Shown here one piece after another: positions 9,555 to 22,024 of a DNA stretch of 64,000 nucleotides. The translations under genes and the position numbers were made by a program. Where the stretch lies: positions 868,001-932,000 of the forward strand of contig SAXG01000011.1 of the NCBI GenBank assembly GCA_012932865.1, written 5' to 3'. How positions within the stretch are numbered: the stretch's first letter is position 1; every line of letters begins with the position of its first letter. The notes under the pieces were generated by a model, which saw only the letters and a program-made list of their open reading frames with translations, did not search any database and was not told where the DNA came from. The stretch comes from Amylostereum areolatum. Taxonomy: Eukaryota > Basidiomycota > Agaricomycetes > Russulales > Stereaceae.

Positions 9555-11734
9555 ATGTCCAACGCGCAGACTATATCGCCCCCCGCCGATCTGAGGACCT
9601 ACGACGAGGTCTGCGAAAGCATATGCATGCTCACGTATATCCTGAACGGCGTTCAAATCGGATTGGCCCAAGATCGACGGGCGGGCCACTGTCTTGGTCG
9701 CGACGACGGGATTCAGGAGGCTGGCCGGGCCAGTGGCCAGGGTACGTCCATACGCAAAGCCATGCAACACATTACTACCCTCCTTGCTACGGAATCGCCC
9801 CGTTCCCCCAAAACTTCTAATTCCGCGAAGGAGTCAAATAATCCTGCCAATAGGACCATAGCCGTCACAGGCCGAATCAAGCCCAATAAGAAGACCATGG
9901 AGATCCTCACCATCCGGGACAATCGTTCGAACTACTCACGAAAGGTCATGGAGTTTAAGAAGCTGACGGCGCAAACGGATGGTGAAAACATATTGGAATC
10001 TTGGTACGAAAGAAGGTGTGTGTTTGCGGTGATGGCATTCTAGGCAGCCGCTAATCTGCAGAATTAATTATAAGCGTTGAGGATCACTTCGCCGATGTTT
10101 TCACCATGCTCGACTGCCTCCGCGTCAACGGCCGGGAAGAGGTGGTGTCAATATTCTGCGGTTCGCAACGTACATCATGAACCACGTGTACTTCAAAATC
10201 GCTGGTCGGATGGCCGAAGGCGAGCAACTGTGGAAAGTTCACCCCATCCACGCTCTGCGTCGCCGCATCCCGTCCATATCGATTCCGGACCACCTGTTAC
10301 CATTCGAACTCAAGGGTGTTCCACGTTCGGCGAGTCGACTGATCGTCAGTCGCGGTTTTCTCCCGTCCACGACCAATGGTCATCAGGTCTTCATCGCCCA
10401 CAAGGACAACCTTACCTCGTGGTTGTCGCTCCTTTGCGACGTGTACCAAGAGCTGGACGACATCCTCCTTGAACCGGAGCTGAAGGTCCCCGAAAAAACA
10501 AGAGCACCCCGGGTTAACGTGGGACCAAAAGACATTGTCGCCGTCGTGATGAACCTTCAGATTCTCCACGCCCTTCTGAAAGCACAGCTCGTGGATCTCG
10601 TCCTCGAAGATGACGAATTCTCAACCCGTCTCGAAGTGTCTTACGGTCTCGTGGCACATGACCGCCGCCAGAAGATCATCACCAACATCTGTGAGCGTGA
10701 TTTGACCTTACCGTCCGAATGCCTATACTGACTGCTTGGAACGCAAGCAGGTCGCTCCGTTGCGCCAGAACCCACTGTCGATATTGAGGAAGCGCCTGTA
10801 GCAGGTGTGTCAGCCATATGAACCCCGTATCGACCTCACCCTCGTTGAACATATTATCTGCAGTCGCCACGGAGAGTTCGCGCATGCCCGGGGAGCCGCA
10901 CTAAAAATATGTTGTGCGTTACCTCAGGAGCATTGTCGCCTGGACCGAGGCCATCTTATGGGCTGCCTCATCACGGAATCTCTCCGTCACCCTCCATCCA
11001 TACGAGCTCGTTCTCCCTTCGCACCCATTCCGAATTGAAAGACGCGATCAAATCCCGCAGTTCATACGGCGACTCCTTGGCCAGCTCGACAATCGCATCA
11101 CGGAAGACGAACTTGAACTGGTCCTGGGTCCTGATAGAGCGAAGCTGAAGGCCTCCAGTATCCGTAGCGCGCCTGTTCATGCAGAGGCGGTCCTGATGGG
11201 CGTAGCGTGTGCTTCTTGGAATACTGAGACCGCCCAGGACTCGCCTCCAGACCTTCCGATTGAGGACGAAGATACAAGGCGTTCACTGCACGACATGTTT
11301 GCAGTGAGTTTGCTTCGTTGCGTTCCGGAGATCACTCACCCCGAAGCATCGCCTTCGATCAGGTTCAAGAAGTGACGATCGGCGTTAGCAATTTATGCTG
11401 CTGGTGCTGCTGGAAGCTGCGTGCCCTGCTCAGCGAGCTGAACAGTGACAATGCTGCGGCCTGTCCCCAGTTTCTTCTCAGCGGCACTCACGCCACGATC
11501 CTCCCTTGGTACCCCCCTCCATGCGGTATACGCAGTAACATCCTGGAGACAGTGGAGACAGAACTTATCCTGGAGGTGGAGAAGCTCGTCAGACGGCGCG
11601 CTTACGATCCTGCATCCCATCAGAGCTCCACGAGTAGCGCAGACTCTCGATCGGATGATGTCGAATTGGATATTTATCTGGACGCCTGGCAGGACGAAGA
11701 AATAATCGCCGACCTCAAGCAGAAAAAGACGTAG
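9555..11734 (+). pseudogene. Deaminase-like paralogue 1 (decayed)
   Basis: This is the plus-strand paralogue of the intact gene at 12187-14315. Expected exons by alignment are about 9555-10015, 10062-10690, 10748-10804, 10864-11303 and 11363-11734. It keeps the zinc-deaminase signature (HAEAVLMGVACASW, then NLCCWCCWKL and LLSGTHATILPW). Against the intact copy it has a length change at the start of exon 2 that shifts the frame, a second frameshift near 10135-10170, and an in-frame TAA at 10902-10904 where the paralogue has serine. It is unlikely to make a full protein. The family call (OTT_1508-like deaminase) rests on motif memory only. Confidence 0.7.
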
Positions 11735-12186
11735 GTTGGATGTTTATATCACACACATGTTGTACGTATAATGCACATACGCTTATGGTTCGCCCAGTAT
11801 CTGCAATGTAATCTAAATCTTCCGGGTGTCCAAGCCACTCGAAAATGACTAATAAAATAGCCACTCTTGCCCGTCTGGGAGGCGTCAAATCCACGCTGTC
11901 GACCCATGCTATCGGTCCGCAACACCCCTCAGCAGAGCCATACTAACGCGCTGCGCTTTGGTTAGGAGTTGACGGTAGTAACAGGTGGCGACACGACTAT
12001 CTCGGTGCAGTAAGAGTGATGAACACCTTGTCAGGGTTCAAGCTCATTCTTTGGATGTAGGTTACGAGTCTGCGTTAACAAGCAGGATTACATACTACAT
12101 GGTACTGTACCGACTGCGTTGCAGACGGTTGGGCGAGTCGTAAACGTATTTAACTGTACAAATTTCGGGTGTATGGGAGACGGTAG
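11735..12186. other. Intergenic between inverted deaminase paralogues
   Basis: About 450 bp separate the 3' ends of the two convergent paralogues. No reading frame or repeat is recognised, and the stretch presumably holds both 3' ends. Confidence 0.5.
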
Positions 12187-14315
12187 CTAGTTTAAATAAT
12201 CTTCGTCACCTTCAGGCTCGGGGTATCGGTCCCGAGCCTCGCGCATACCTGGCAATCTCATGCCCTGCCCTTCGTCCACCTGGTCAGAGTCCGCGCTGCT
12301 TGGGGAGCTCTGATGAGATGCATTATCAAACGTTTGCCGTCTCGCGAGTTTCTCCACCTCCAGGATAAGCTCGTCCTCCATTGACTTCAGAACGCTCCTG
12401 GGTATACCGCAGGGAGGGGGGTACCACGGGAAAACTGTGGCATGGGTGCCACTGAGAAGAAACTGGGGGCAAGCCGCAGCATCTTCGCCGTTCAGGTCTC
12501 CCAGCAAGGCACGCAGCTTCCAGCAGCACCAACAACATAACCTGCTAACACCAATCGGGACTTCCTGAACCTGATGAAGATGATCGAGGCTGAGCAGACG
12601 TGAGAATGCACCGAAGTCAACTCACCGAAAACATGTCGCGAAGGACCCGCTTCGCACCCTTGTCTTCAATCGGCAGGGATGAAGGACCATGATCGCCCTC
12701 TGCATTCCAAGAAGCACATGCTATGGCCATCAATCCAGCCTCCGCGTGGACAGTAGCGTTGTGTATGTTGGTCGCGTTCAATTTTGCTCTATCGCGCCCA
12801 AAGAGCAGGTCAAGCTGGGCGGTTGAAACACCGTGGACTAGGCTACCAAGCCGCTGCTTAAACTGCGCGATCTGTGTTTGGTGTTGAATCCGGAATGGGT
12901 GCAAAGGGAGAAGGACTTCGTAGGCATGGAGAGTGATGGAGAGATTCCACGAAGTGTTAGCCCACATAAAGGCTTTGATCCAGGCGACAATCATCTTGAG
13001 ATAACGGACGACATATTTGCTATGCTCCTCCCCGGGCATGGGCGAACTCTCGGTTACAACTGAAAAAAAAGTGTTGGAAGTATTCACAATGGTCGATATA
13101 TGATGGACGTACCTTCCATCTGGTCTTCCACGTCAACAGGAGGGTCAAGCGCAGCGGAGCTGCCGGCTTTCGTGTCAAACAGTCGCTAGTCAGTATTTAT
13201 CCGAATGATAAGGTCGAAATTGTACTCACGGATCTTGATGGCGATCATTTTGTGGCGATCGTTTGCTGCGTCGTCGTAGGATGTTCTAAGATCGGCCAAG
13301 AATGTTTTATCTTCGAGGACGAGGTCCACAAGTCCCGATTTCAGAAGGCCATGTAAGAGGTAGAGGTTCCACGCGACAGTGTAAACGTCACGTCGTCCGA
13401 TTCTCCCATTGGGGACTCTTTTGGGCGAATCGATAAGGTTATTGTCCAGTTCTTCGTACACATCGCAAATAAGCGATAGCCACGAGGCAAGATTATCCTG
13501 GTCGATGACGAAGACAGAGTCGTCGGTCTTAGACGGGGTAAAACCACGATCCATGATGAGTTCCATCGTAAATTCAGAAAGATCCTTAAGCTCGAATGGA
13601 AGAAGAGCGTTTGGGATCGATATGGACTGGATGCGGAGATGCAGTGTGTGGATGGGATGAATCTTCCAAAGACGCTCGCCTTTGATCATGCGACCAGCGA
13701 TCTTAAAGTGCGCATGATTTACGATATATAGAGCGAATTCAAAACGTTTCTTAAAACCTGATTTATTGACGTGGAACCAGTCAAGTATAGTGAAGGTGTC
13801 GGCGAAATGGTCCTCGAAGCTGATTTCACTGCAGATCAGCATGCGTAGACACACAGAGCCGCAAGCACGAACCTTCTCTTGTTCCAAACGCGCAATATAT
13901 CTGCACCATCATCCTTTGACTTCAGCTCCTTGAGCTCCATGCTGTTCGGAGAAAACTGCATATGAGTGTTCCGGGCGGCGAGAATGTCTATAGAGTTGTC
14001 TTCGGGTCTGACCCATCCTGTGACGGCGATAACCCTGTTGGCATAATAGTTTGACATCTTCTTCGCGTTATCGAGGGTCTCAGGGACTGTGGTTGTTCCA
14101 GTAGTGAGGAGGGTAGTGATGTGCTGCATGGCCTTGAGTGGGGAGGAGCCATGGCCAGCTGAAGAGCGGCCAGAGCCAGTGCGGCGAGCCCGTCGATCTT
14201 CAGGCGATCCGATTTGAACGTCGTTGAGAACACAGGTGAGCATGCAGATGCTCTGGCAGATCTCGTCATAGGTCCTCGCATCATTGGGGGTCTGTGTAGT
14301 TGACTCGTTGGACAT
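12187..14315 (-). CDS. OTT_1508-like zinc deaminase family protein (intact paralogue)
   Basis: Five exons (14315-13873, 13828-13230, 13166-13113, 13059-12626, 12570-12187) give 637 aa, with consistent phase at all four introns (44-63 nt). The N-terminal two thirds are helical and unrecognised. The C-terminus has the deaminase zinc motifs: HAEAGLMAIACASW near residue 465, then RLCCWCCWKL near 522, followed by LLSGTHATVFPW. Histidine and the CxxC cysteines would bind zinc, and the glutamate of HAE would be catalytic. The pattern matches the fungal OTT_1508-like deaminases; the substrate is unknown. The start at 14315 is the first ATG in frame, though the frame is open slightly upstream. Two decayed paralogues lie nearby. 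Confidence 0.75.
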
Positions 14316-14556
14316 GTCGAGCTGTTGTCGGATGAAGCTGAAATCAATGCGGGCCACAACTGGGCTGCGTCAGTTTAGACATGAGGCCACGGCCCGGATA
14401 GCCGGCGATGCTGGAAATTACATTTGTTGAATAATTACGGTAAGTAGGTATCCCCAGGTATCCCCGGCGGTCGAGCTCGTCCGAGGCTTCTGCCCTTAGA
14501 TCTATTTACACCTCCCAAGATATACCTCAACCGTTGTCAAAAGCGTTCATCAAGAC

Positions 14557-15429
14557 ATGTCCAAATCCAAGGATCGCGAGGCCCTCGAGCTGATCAACAA
14601 AATAGCTGACGAGCTCGCGACACGTGCCCGCCTCTACCACCCGCTCTCCGCCGATGATCTCGACCTGGCCAAGTTTGAACTCGATCTCGACGTTGAGCTC
14701 TCTGAACCGAGCATCTCCTCAATCACCCCCGAACTCATCTACATTGCTTTCTCCGCCGTGCATCTCCCCGCCCTCGTCTCGAACCTCCGCGCGCTCTCAC
14801 CCACAACCCACCCCCGCGCGCGTTCGGCTCTGATTCAAATCCTCACACTCCTCCCCTCGCCCGAAAAAACGAACCACTACCTTCGAAAATTCATCCTCTC
14901 ACCCCTCGCCACCGGTCTCCCCAGTTTCATTGCATCTGCATTCGTCGACGAGGTCGGCATCGAATGGATGCAGCGCCACAGCGGGCCCGGCCACGTCTGC
15001 AAGCTCCTCGTCCAGATGCTTTACTGGTGCGAGCCCACGATGAGCGACGACAAGCAAGCATCGATCGATCTTCCGCTCCGCTCCGCCCTCCTACGCAAAA
15101 TCGCCGACATGCGCGCCGACAAGGACGCGTTCAAACTGCTCGACAAGTCTCAGCGCGACGAGATCACGATCCTCGAGAAGGAGCTCCAGCGGATCGACGC
15201 GTTCAGCCGGCTCACCACCGTGCAAGCGCCCCTGCTCGCCCTTCGCTCCGTGCTCGAGGAACAGATCCCGGGGGTGGCGTGGTGCGAGACGTGCATGGAT
15301 GAACCGGAGGAGGACGAGGGCGAGCTTCAGGCGTGCTCGCGGTGCAAGACGGTGAAGTATTGCGGGACGGAGTGTCAGACGAAGGCGTGGAAGAAGCACA
15401 AGTTCCATTGCTTTGCACCGACGTTTTGA
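14557..15429 (+). CDS. MYND-type zinc finger protein
   Basis: A single-exon gene of 290 aa starting at an ATG in good context. The N-terminal 240 residues are helical and resemble no enzyme I recognise. The C-terminus is a MYND finger, from about residue 243 to 286: CETC, an acidic loop, then CSRCKTVKYCGTECQTKAWKKH and a final HxxxC. MYND fingers bind proline-rich peptides in partner proteins, so a role in protein interaction is likely. It is transcribed away from the divergent deaminase gene, with about 240 bp between the starts. Confidence 0.9.
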   Translation: MSKSKDREALELINKIADELATRARLYHPLSADDLDLAKFELDLDVELSEPSISSITPELIYIAFSAVHLPALVSNLRALSPTTHPRARSALIQILTLLPSPEKTNHYLRKFILSPLATGLPSFIASAFVDEVGIEWMQRHSGPGHVCKLLVQMLYWCEPTMSDDKQASIDLPLRSALLRKIADMRADKDAFKLLDKSQRDEITILEKELQRIDAFSRLTTVQAPLLALRSVLEEQIPGVAWCETCMDEPEEDEGELQACSRCKTVKYCGTECQTKAWKKHKFHCFAPTF

Positions 15430-15828
15430 CGAGGACGGATCAGCTTCTTTCCAGCTTCACTTGAAGGTGCGCGCCCCGATCCCTTCCCTTGTTCTTCACT
15501 CAGTTCATCACGTTTCTAGGAGCCTTTCTTGGGAAGGCCTTGAATCGCGAACGTTTGAACCGTGAACCGTTTTTAGTGCGTGTATGCGCTATGACCGCGC
15601 CTGTAGCCTGTTCTTGACCCAACATGGGACCGTCTCCGGAGACGATATCATACTTCATCAGCAATTCAGCCAATGTCTGGTAGGATCTGAACATACCTGG
15701 ACAAGGCTGATCTCTCTGGTCATCTGGAAGATCCCCATCAAAATATGATCGGGCCCAGGACAGGATCCATCAGGTCCATCAGCTCGGCCCAATCTTGTCA
15801 GACCGCCAGATAAACTGGCCTCAAGTCG

Positions 15829-16599
15829 CTACCAGTCAAAGCAGTACAGTATTTCATTGCAATGTCCTAAGTACTCAGTACAACATGTAGTGTAACTTCG
15901 TATTCGCTCGTGCCATCGCGCCTCCATCGCCCGCCATACAAGCCCGTCCGCACCGTGCCCAATCTTCTTCGCCGGCGCGCAAGCGAGAATCGCGCCACCG
16001 TGCTCGGACCCGTAGTACCGCCTTGGGTTCTGTGCGTAAACGGTGTACAGTGAGGCGGGACGTGATCTGATCGTCTGATCTTGTCGCCAGTGTCGTGTCG
16101 TGGGACTGGTCACCAACGGCCTTGACGTCGTAGCCGGTCGTGTTGAGAGCGATCAGGGCGAGATGGAGGAGGTGGGGGATGCTGAGATCGAGCGGATGGA
16201 TCCTGCCATTAGCCGACTTCAGGAGTTGGGGAGGCGTCGGTGGGAGTTCGGTGGGTGAGTGGGCAGAACGAAGCGGGGGAAGAGGCGCAGGCGTGGTCGC
16301 CGCTCGGGTTGCAAGGTGCAATTGGGGAGGGCTTGGGCGAGGGCGGCGGAGGCAGCGGAGGCCAAAGAAGGGGAGAGATGCGCATGGATGCTTGGGGATG
16401 CGGAACATGGGTCTACCGTCGACGATGGTGACGCGGTCGCCGCGGGGTGGGAGGGTTGAGAGTCGGGGAGGTCGAGCAGGCTGCTGTTGAGCTTGGTCGG
16501 GACAGGTTTCGAAAGGGAGGAGTCGGTGAGGGCAAGGCTTGTGAGCTGGGAGAAATCAGGGTGGGCATGTATGAGTACTGAACAAGCCAGGACATGCAC
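15829..16599 (-). pseudogene. Possible decayed gene, function unknown
   Basis: Three overlapping minus-strand frames look protein-like in sequence. The first is about 16599-16430 (IHAHPDFSQLTSLALTDSS). The second is about 16240-16090 (LDLSIPHLLHLALIALNTTG). The third is about 16060-15850 (YYGSEHGGAILACAPAKKIG). Joining them needs frame changes without clear introns. I do not recognise the family. It may be a broken gene or one with introns I could not place. Confidence 0.3.
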
Positions 16600-17122
16600 C
16601 GCTCCTTCGGATCAAAATGCTAAACTTCCGGTCCATGTCTTTTCTCTCGTGAAAGGGGACAGCGGCCTCCTGGCGCGCGCGCGGTTCCCCTGCCTGGTGT
16701 TTGCAGGCCGGAGCGATGCTAGCCTTGTTGCGGTCAAGGGCGAGCTTGTTGTTGGGAGTGACGAGTTGCGTCTTGAGCGCGTCGAGTTTGGCGGGAGATG
16801 CAGCGGTGGCGGGAGCGTCTTTTCGACACGAGATGGAGTGCGTGGAGGTGCAAGAGGGGAAGGGGTGATGATCACGATGGAGAGCGTAACGACCTCGAAC
16901 GGAAAGCCAGGGGTCGAGTCACATGATCTTCGGGTACCCTCCGTCCTCTTGAAGCTACAGCTTCATTCTATTAAGCCTATCTCGCTAGGTGTATTTTTGT
17001 TTCATAAGTAGTCTAGTTATGTGGCCAAATCTGGAATCTTGTGCCAATACGAGTCCATTAATCGATCTTCGGAATCCAAATAGTTGCGCGGCTGCCTCAG
17101 AGCCTGAGGAGAGTATATTCCC
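16600..17122. other. Intergenic, no gene recognised
   Basis: Short frames on both strands are low-complexity or lack any signature. The promoter of the gene starting at 17123 is presumably here. Confidence 0.4.
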
Positions 17123-18406
17123 ATGCTCGCCCAAATGCGGCAACTCCTGTCTCCGCCTCTCGCAATTTTTGCTCTGTTCCCTCACTGTCCCTTCCCTTTC
17201 ATTGACGATCTCATGGGGGAAAAGCCGTACGCAATTCACCTGGGGACCGCGTGGCAGGTGCGTATTTTTGTCATCAATTTAACAAGTAAGAGACATTGAC
17301 CCGATTGACACTCGGCAGATTATCGATTGCACTCAACCCGGCGACTCGGATATCTCGTCCGCGACGGGCACGGAAGGCAGCCCTCCAGTTGCTGATCCTG
17401 AGCAAGGTATCACCGTCGCTTTTTACGGCTACGGAGTCTGCGATATTCAGCTCAATCCCGGGCTGAATCCCCAACCATTAGTATGTGTCCTCGTTTCACA
17501 GTGCAATTCAGAGTCTGAATATGCTCTTTAGCGCATTCAGATTGTTAACGGTTACCTACAACGCACATCCGAAGCCACCCCTCGCACTCCGGCCAGCAAT
17601 AACAAGCGAACACCGCCCCAAACCGGCGGTTCCGATTCGGTACCTTCGCTTCGCTATGTGTCCGACTCTGAGCCCCATCGTCTCGCCGGGATGGCACCGG
17701 GGGGGTGGGATGACGAGGGATTGGACGATGCTTGCGTCCGCGGACGTGCAGGTGCATATCTGATCCATTGCATCACTCAATATTACTAACAACAAACTGT
17801 ATCCCCATCGCGCTTTAGAGCCCGATCCCTACACCATTGCAACACCCTGTTCATCCCCCCCACCTCACCATCTCAATCCTCCTGTTCTCAAGCTGATCCC
17901 AGCTTCGCAAAGCAAGTTTGGACGCCTTCCATCCTCTGACCCTCCTGGTCCAGGGTCAATAGATGCACGGGAGTGTGGATCCGAGCGGTATGATTTCGTC
18001 GTCTCGGTCTCGTATATACTCCCTCGCTCATGCTCCTGTTAGTTCGACTTCTGACACAGATGACGATCAACTGTCTCCTCGCACCCACGCAGGAAACAGT
18101 ACCAAAAGGCAACACTCACCTCCGAGTGTCTACCGCGCCACTAAGCGACAATGTTCGCAATCGCTTCCATCGTTGCCTTCGACTCCACGGGGCCACCCTC
18201 CTGTCACCCTACCTAGCACTGCTGTCAACGCCACACCACCCCCAAACCCACCATCTCCAAGCAGCCCTCATCTTCCTCCAGCAGCCACCCAAGAGGTAGT
18301 GGATGGGACATTGTTCAACGAGCCGGGTCATAGTGCGGTATTTGAGTTCCTTGACATGATTGTGAACCCGACGCAAACTCCGGGTGCGGATTCGGCAGTA
18401 GGTTAG
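17123..18406 (+). CDS. Hypothetical protein, five exons
   Basis: Exons 17123-17257, 17319-17480, 17532-17751, 17819-17987 and 18043-18406 keep phase throughout and give 349 aa. The introns are 51-67 nt with GT/AG ends; the third contains a CTAAC branch-like site. The N-terminus is hydrophobic (LLSPPLAIFALFPHCPFPF) and could be a signal or anchor. The C-terminal half is rich in serine, proline and threonine with basic patches (STKRQHSPPSVYRATKRQ), typical of disordered nuclear proteins. I do not recognise a family. It is convergent with the Plavaka transposase, whose stop is 10 bp away, so it might belong to that element. Confidence 0.6.
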
Positions 18407-18415
18407 AGTGTTACA

Positions 18416-21400
18416 TCAAAAAGCAATCTCGTACATATGATGATCGGCAAATTTGTTAACGTAGTACGATGTGAACGAGTCCAACGAGTAAGAAAAGTGG
18501 AAATCAAATGGGATGAATCCTTCCCCAAAGACGGGGAGGAGATGTGCGCTACGAAGCACGGTGTCCAGGTGTTCAACCGATTGAACTCGCACACCGCCGT
18601 GCACCGTCTGTGGTCGAACTCTCCACATCCTGGTTAACGGATCCGGCGTGCGTCCGGTACGGGTGAAGTGGTCCAGGAAGACGCATGGATATGTAGTGCC
18701 CTCGTACTTGAATGAGAAAAATAGCTTGACACGACCAATGGCCATGCCCTTCATCCCCGGCTTCTCTTCGTCTTCCACCATAAGTACACAGTCTCGTCTC
18801 GGGCCTTGCTTGCGCCAATTGGGAGATGATCGGATGATCTCGCGACGCATGCCTTGGAGGCCGGAGACATCGCTGGGGGCATGGAAGGTGGCCGTCGCTG
18901 AGTGAAAGACTTTGATACGGGATTCAATGTCGGGTAGATGATTGTTGGGAATGGTCGTCGCACGAGGGCCGTCCGGGTGAAGTTGCTCATAGAGGAATTG
19001 GCGTAGCAAGGAGGGGAGGTCTGCGTAGTCAGGCCCCAGCATGTTGGCGAGGTTGGCAACATATGATGGGTATTGGTGCATCGGTTCTGCAGAGGCGAAT
19101 ATGGTGAGCTCAGAAGATTCAAAAAGCGACTGGGACACGCACGAGGCCGTAATGGGAGAACAACATCTGTAGGTGCTATCTCATCGACTGGACGACTCTC
19201 GTTGACCGCGTCGTATTCAGTGCGATGCTGCACTTCGTTGTCGTCTTCATTGTCTTGTTGGTTGGTGGAGGGTTCGTCTCGTGTTGAGAGATGTGAAACC
19301 AATGGTGTGAGCGCGGCATTGTGTCCAGGAAGCATTCCTCGTGCAACGAAGTCAGCGCGAGCAGCGACGAGCTTGTCCAAACGTTGATTGGTTAGAAGCA
19401 TTTGCCCAAGGGCATTGTATCGGTTGGATCGGCGCCAGGGCTTCTTGACCGCGGTTATGTGCCGTGACTCTGTGATCGACGAACAAAGGCCGCCGGGGGC
19501 ACCAAATTCTTGGATGAGAACACGGTAATGTGTCACAGCGTGTTGACGCGGAAGGGAGAATCCAGTTGGTCGAACACCGACGCGCTCAAAGACTTCGCGG
19601 TGGTGATGGAAGCGGGAGACAGCATTGTCAACGGCCTGAAGGGTGTTGGGATCGAACTCAGCCTGACGGACCAGGTAGTAGAAGTCCAGGAGAGCCGCAA
19701 TTGTTTGGACCATGTCAGCAGGCACGTAATCCACAATCGCTGGCAGATAAACCTTACGAGTCTGGATCAATACGGAAATAAAAAAAATGGGTGAGACGGA
19801 AGCGCACCTTCATCAATGCTTTTGAATCATCACCGGTCCATTGTTTGAATCGACGACCTTCAGGAAACCGTCGAAGGCCTGGAAATGGAGGTGCGGCAGC
19901 GATTCTGGAGGATATGAGCCAGGGTCGATTAGACGAGGTAAGTGCATGGCCCACCGTCGGTCAATGTCATCCATGATTTCACCCGCACGAGCCTCACCAT
20001 GGGTCATGTGAAGGTATTGGCCGACCCACTCGACCAGATGATCCTTGAACGTCCCTTTGATCACTTGGTGCAAGAGGTCGGGGGCGATCAGTTCATGGAT
20101 ATCGGCATGAGGAAAATCATGCGTGAATGGCTGTAGACGAGCATGAGACCAGTAGTGAATGAAAACCATAGGCAAAGCACATACCACCACTCCGTCATCA
20201 ATTCCGTACTCATCCCAAGCGATACGCGCTGACCACGAGGATAGGATGAGGTCTGTCCATTCCTGGGTTCGTCTACCACCCTCTCCGTCGAGGTCTTGAT
20301 TTCGGGCAGTGCATCTGTTGCGACTATCAGCATAGACGTAGAGAGAGGAAATATGCTGGTGACTCACCAAGAGCACCAGCCCTGCACAATCGCGCCAAGC
20401 ATGACCTGCTCAGGATAGTCCGCAATGATTGGTCCGAAGTCCAAGATGACGCGCCGATAATGTCCATCAGGGCACCGACGAACGACCGGGGTGTGCATTG
20501 CTGACTTGACGGACTGGAAGATGGCACTGAGAGAGGCATGGTAAAGCTGCCGTTTGAATGTGCGAAACACGGGATCCTTGTCGTATTTGCGGTCCGCTAC
20601 ACACTATAAGTGAGCATCGACGATCCCGTTAGGACAGAGAAGAACAAGCGTACATTTTGGGATGGCCAGGAAACCGATAGGGACCACGGCATTTCGATGA
20701 GCTCGGCGAGCTCCGTTATGGACGTTCCCAATTGAAAGGTATAGTGGGTGATATTCTACATGGCCTGTTGCGACAGAGACTGTCGTCTTGTCGCTTCCAG
20801 TGATGATCGACACATACATGGCACCCTTGGTCGACTCATCGGCATTGTATATTTTGTCCTGGATGGACAAGGTTAGCGAAAAGAGCGATCAGAGATAGTA
20901 GAACCGTGAACGGCGTACAGATTGCCTCCATGCGAAGTTCCCGGACATAAAGTTGTTCCAGCGACGTTGGCCAGACGAGTCCGTGAAAATATAGGGGGAA
21001 TAGTCGAACTGGTCTTTGAAGTCCGGGTTGTCGAGCAGATTGCTGATCACGGTGTCAGGGTCGCGGTACCAAACCTGGTATGTTTGTTTTTTCCACCGGG
21101 GGGCTTCGTCGGGCACCTCGCCTTGAAAAGACGTCGTAAAACACTTCCATGGAGCGTCGCCGTGTTCGATCTTGTCGATCATCTCGTAGACATGCTTGAC
21201 AGAGTCGAAGGGGCCGGTATCATCGTGTTTGGCCATGTCGAAAGCCCAGAGTTCTAATAGGTGATCGATATCGCCTGCGGACAGCTCGCCTTTGCGGAAG
21301 ACGAAGTCAGCCACTGCGAACTGGGTTTGATCGCGGAATGGGGACCAATCGCTAGACTCCTTCGTCGTGCGGAGGGGTGGTGGAGTTCCGGGAGGTAAGT

Positions 21401-21802
21401 CCTGGCCATTGATATCACATGGGCAGCCTAAAGAAGGTGTGTGAGCATCATGGTGAATGCTGTCAGAGCTAAGGAGGACAAAATCACGGAAGAAAACGAA
21501 CCTGTAAGAAACGGATGACGCTCAACTGTTCGTTGCTTTGGAGGTGTCGTATCAGCCATCTCAGCATCCCCAATGTCGTTGTACGGGACCCCTTCGGCCA
21601 TCACTACATCCTCATCGTCGACATCTTCGACGGTCACTGTTGTCCGTTGATTGGCCAGAGGGGGGGCTTGAGGAGGGACCGCAATACTGGCTGGAGCGTC
21701 GACTGGGTGTGTTGCGCGAATGTGATACGTTCGTCCATTTTGATTCTTGAAGGTCCGACTGCAGTACGGACACGGAAGGCGGTTGAGATATTGGGGCAGC
21801 AT
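18416..21802 (-). CDS. Plavaka-family transposase (intact)
   Basis: Nine exons (21802-21502, 21427-20919, 20858-20654, 20596-20368, 20323-20185, 20130-19955, 19904-19808, 19752-19143, 19086-18416) give 978 aa with phase kept at every junction. A C2H2 finger opens the protein (C11, C14, H27, H32). Family signatures follow: HPFLTGCPCD, then DYSPYIFTDSSG, SDKTTVSVATGHVEYHPLYL, YPEQVMLGAIVQGWC, DIHELIAPDLLHQVIKGTFK, RFKQWTGDDSKALMKVYLPA and the C-terminal GMRREIIRSSPNW. Most introns are 44-60 nt, and three use GTGCG donors. The product should cut and rejoin the ends of its own element. The start is 222 bp from the start of a divergent partner gene. Confidence 0.9.
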
Positions 21803-22024
21803 GTAGTAATTGGGAGAGAGTGGAGGGGATAGTACAAGTATAAGATGCGGTGCGCGAGCAGGTAATATAGGGGCCTTCAAGTGGTGGATAAGTAAACTGC
21901 CCAGTTGACGTCGGAGTTGGAACCAACCTTGTCAAAATTTACAGCACCATCCGCCGCCGTTTTCTCCCCCACCATTTATTCGGTCCCCTCCTTCTTATTC
22001 TGTCACCTTTGTCACCCCTCCAAT
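21803..22024. promoter_or_regulatory. Divergent promoter of Plavaka-1 pair
   Basis: The 222 bp between the start codons of the minus-strand transposase and the plus-strand partner must hold both promoters. No single TATA box stands out. Confidence 0.5.
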
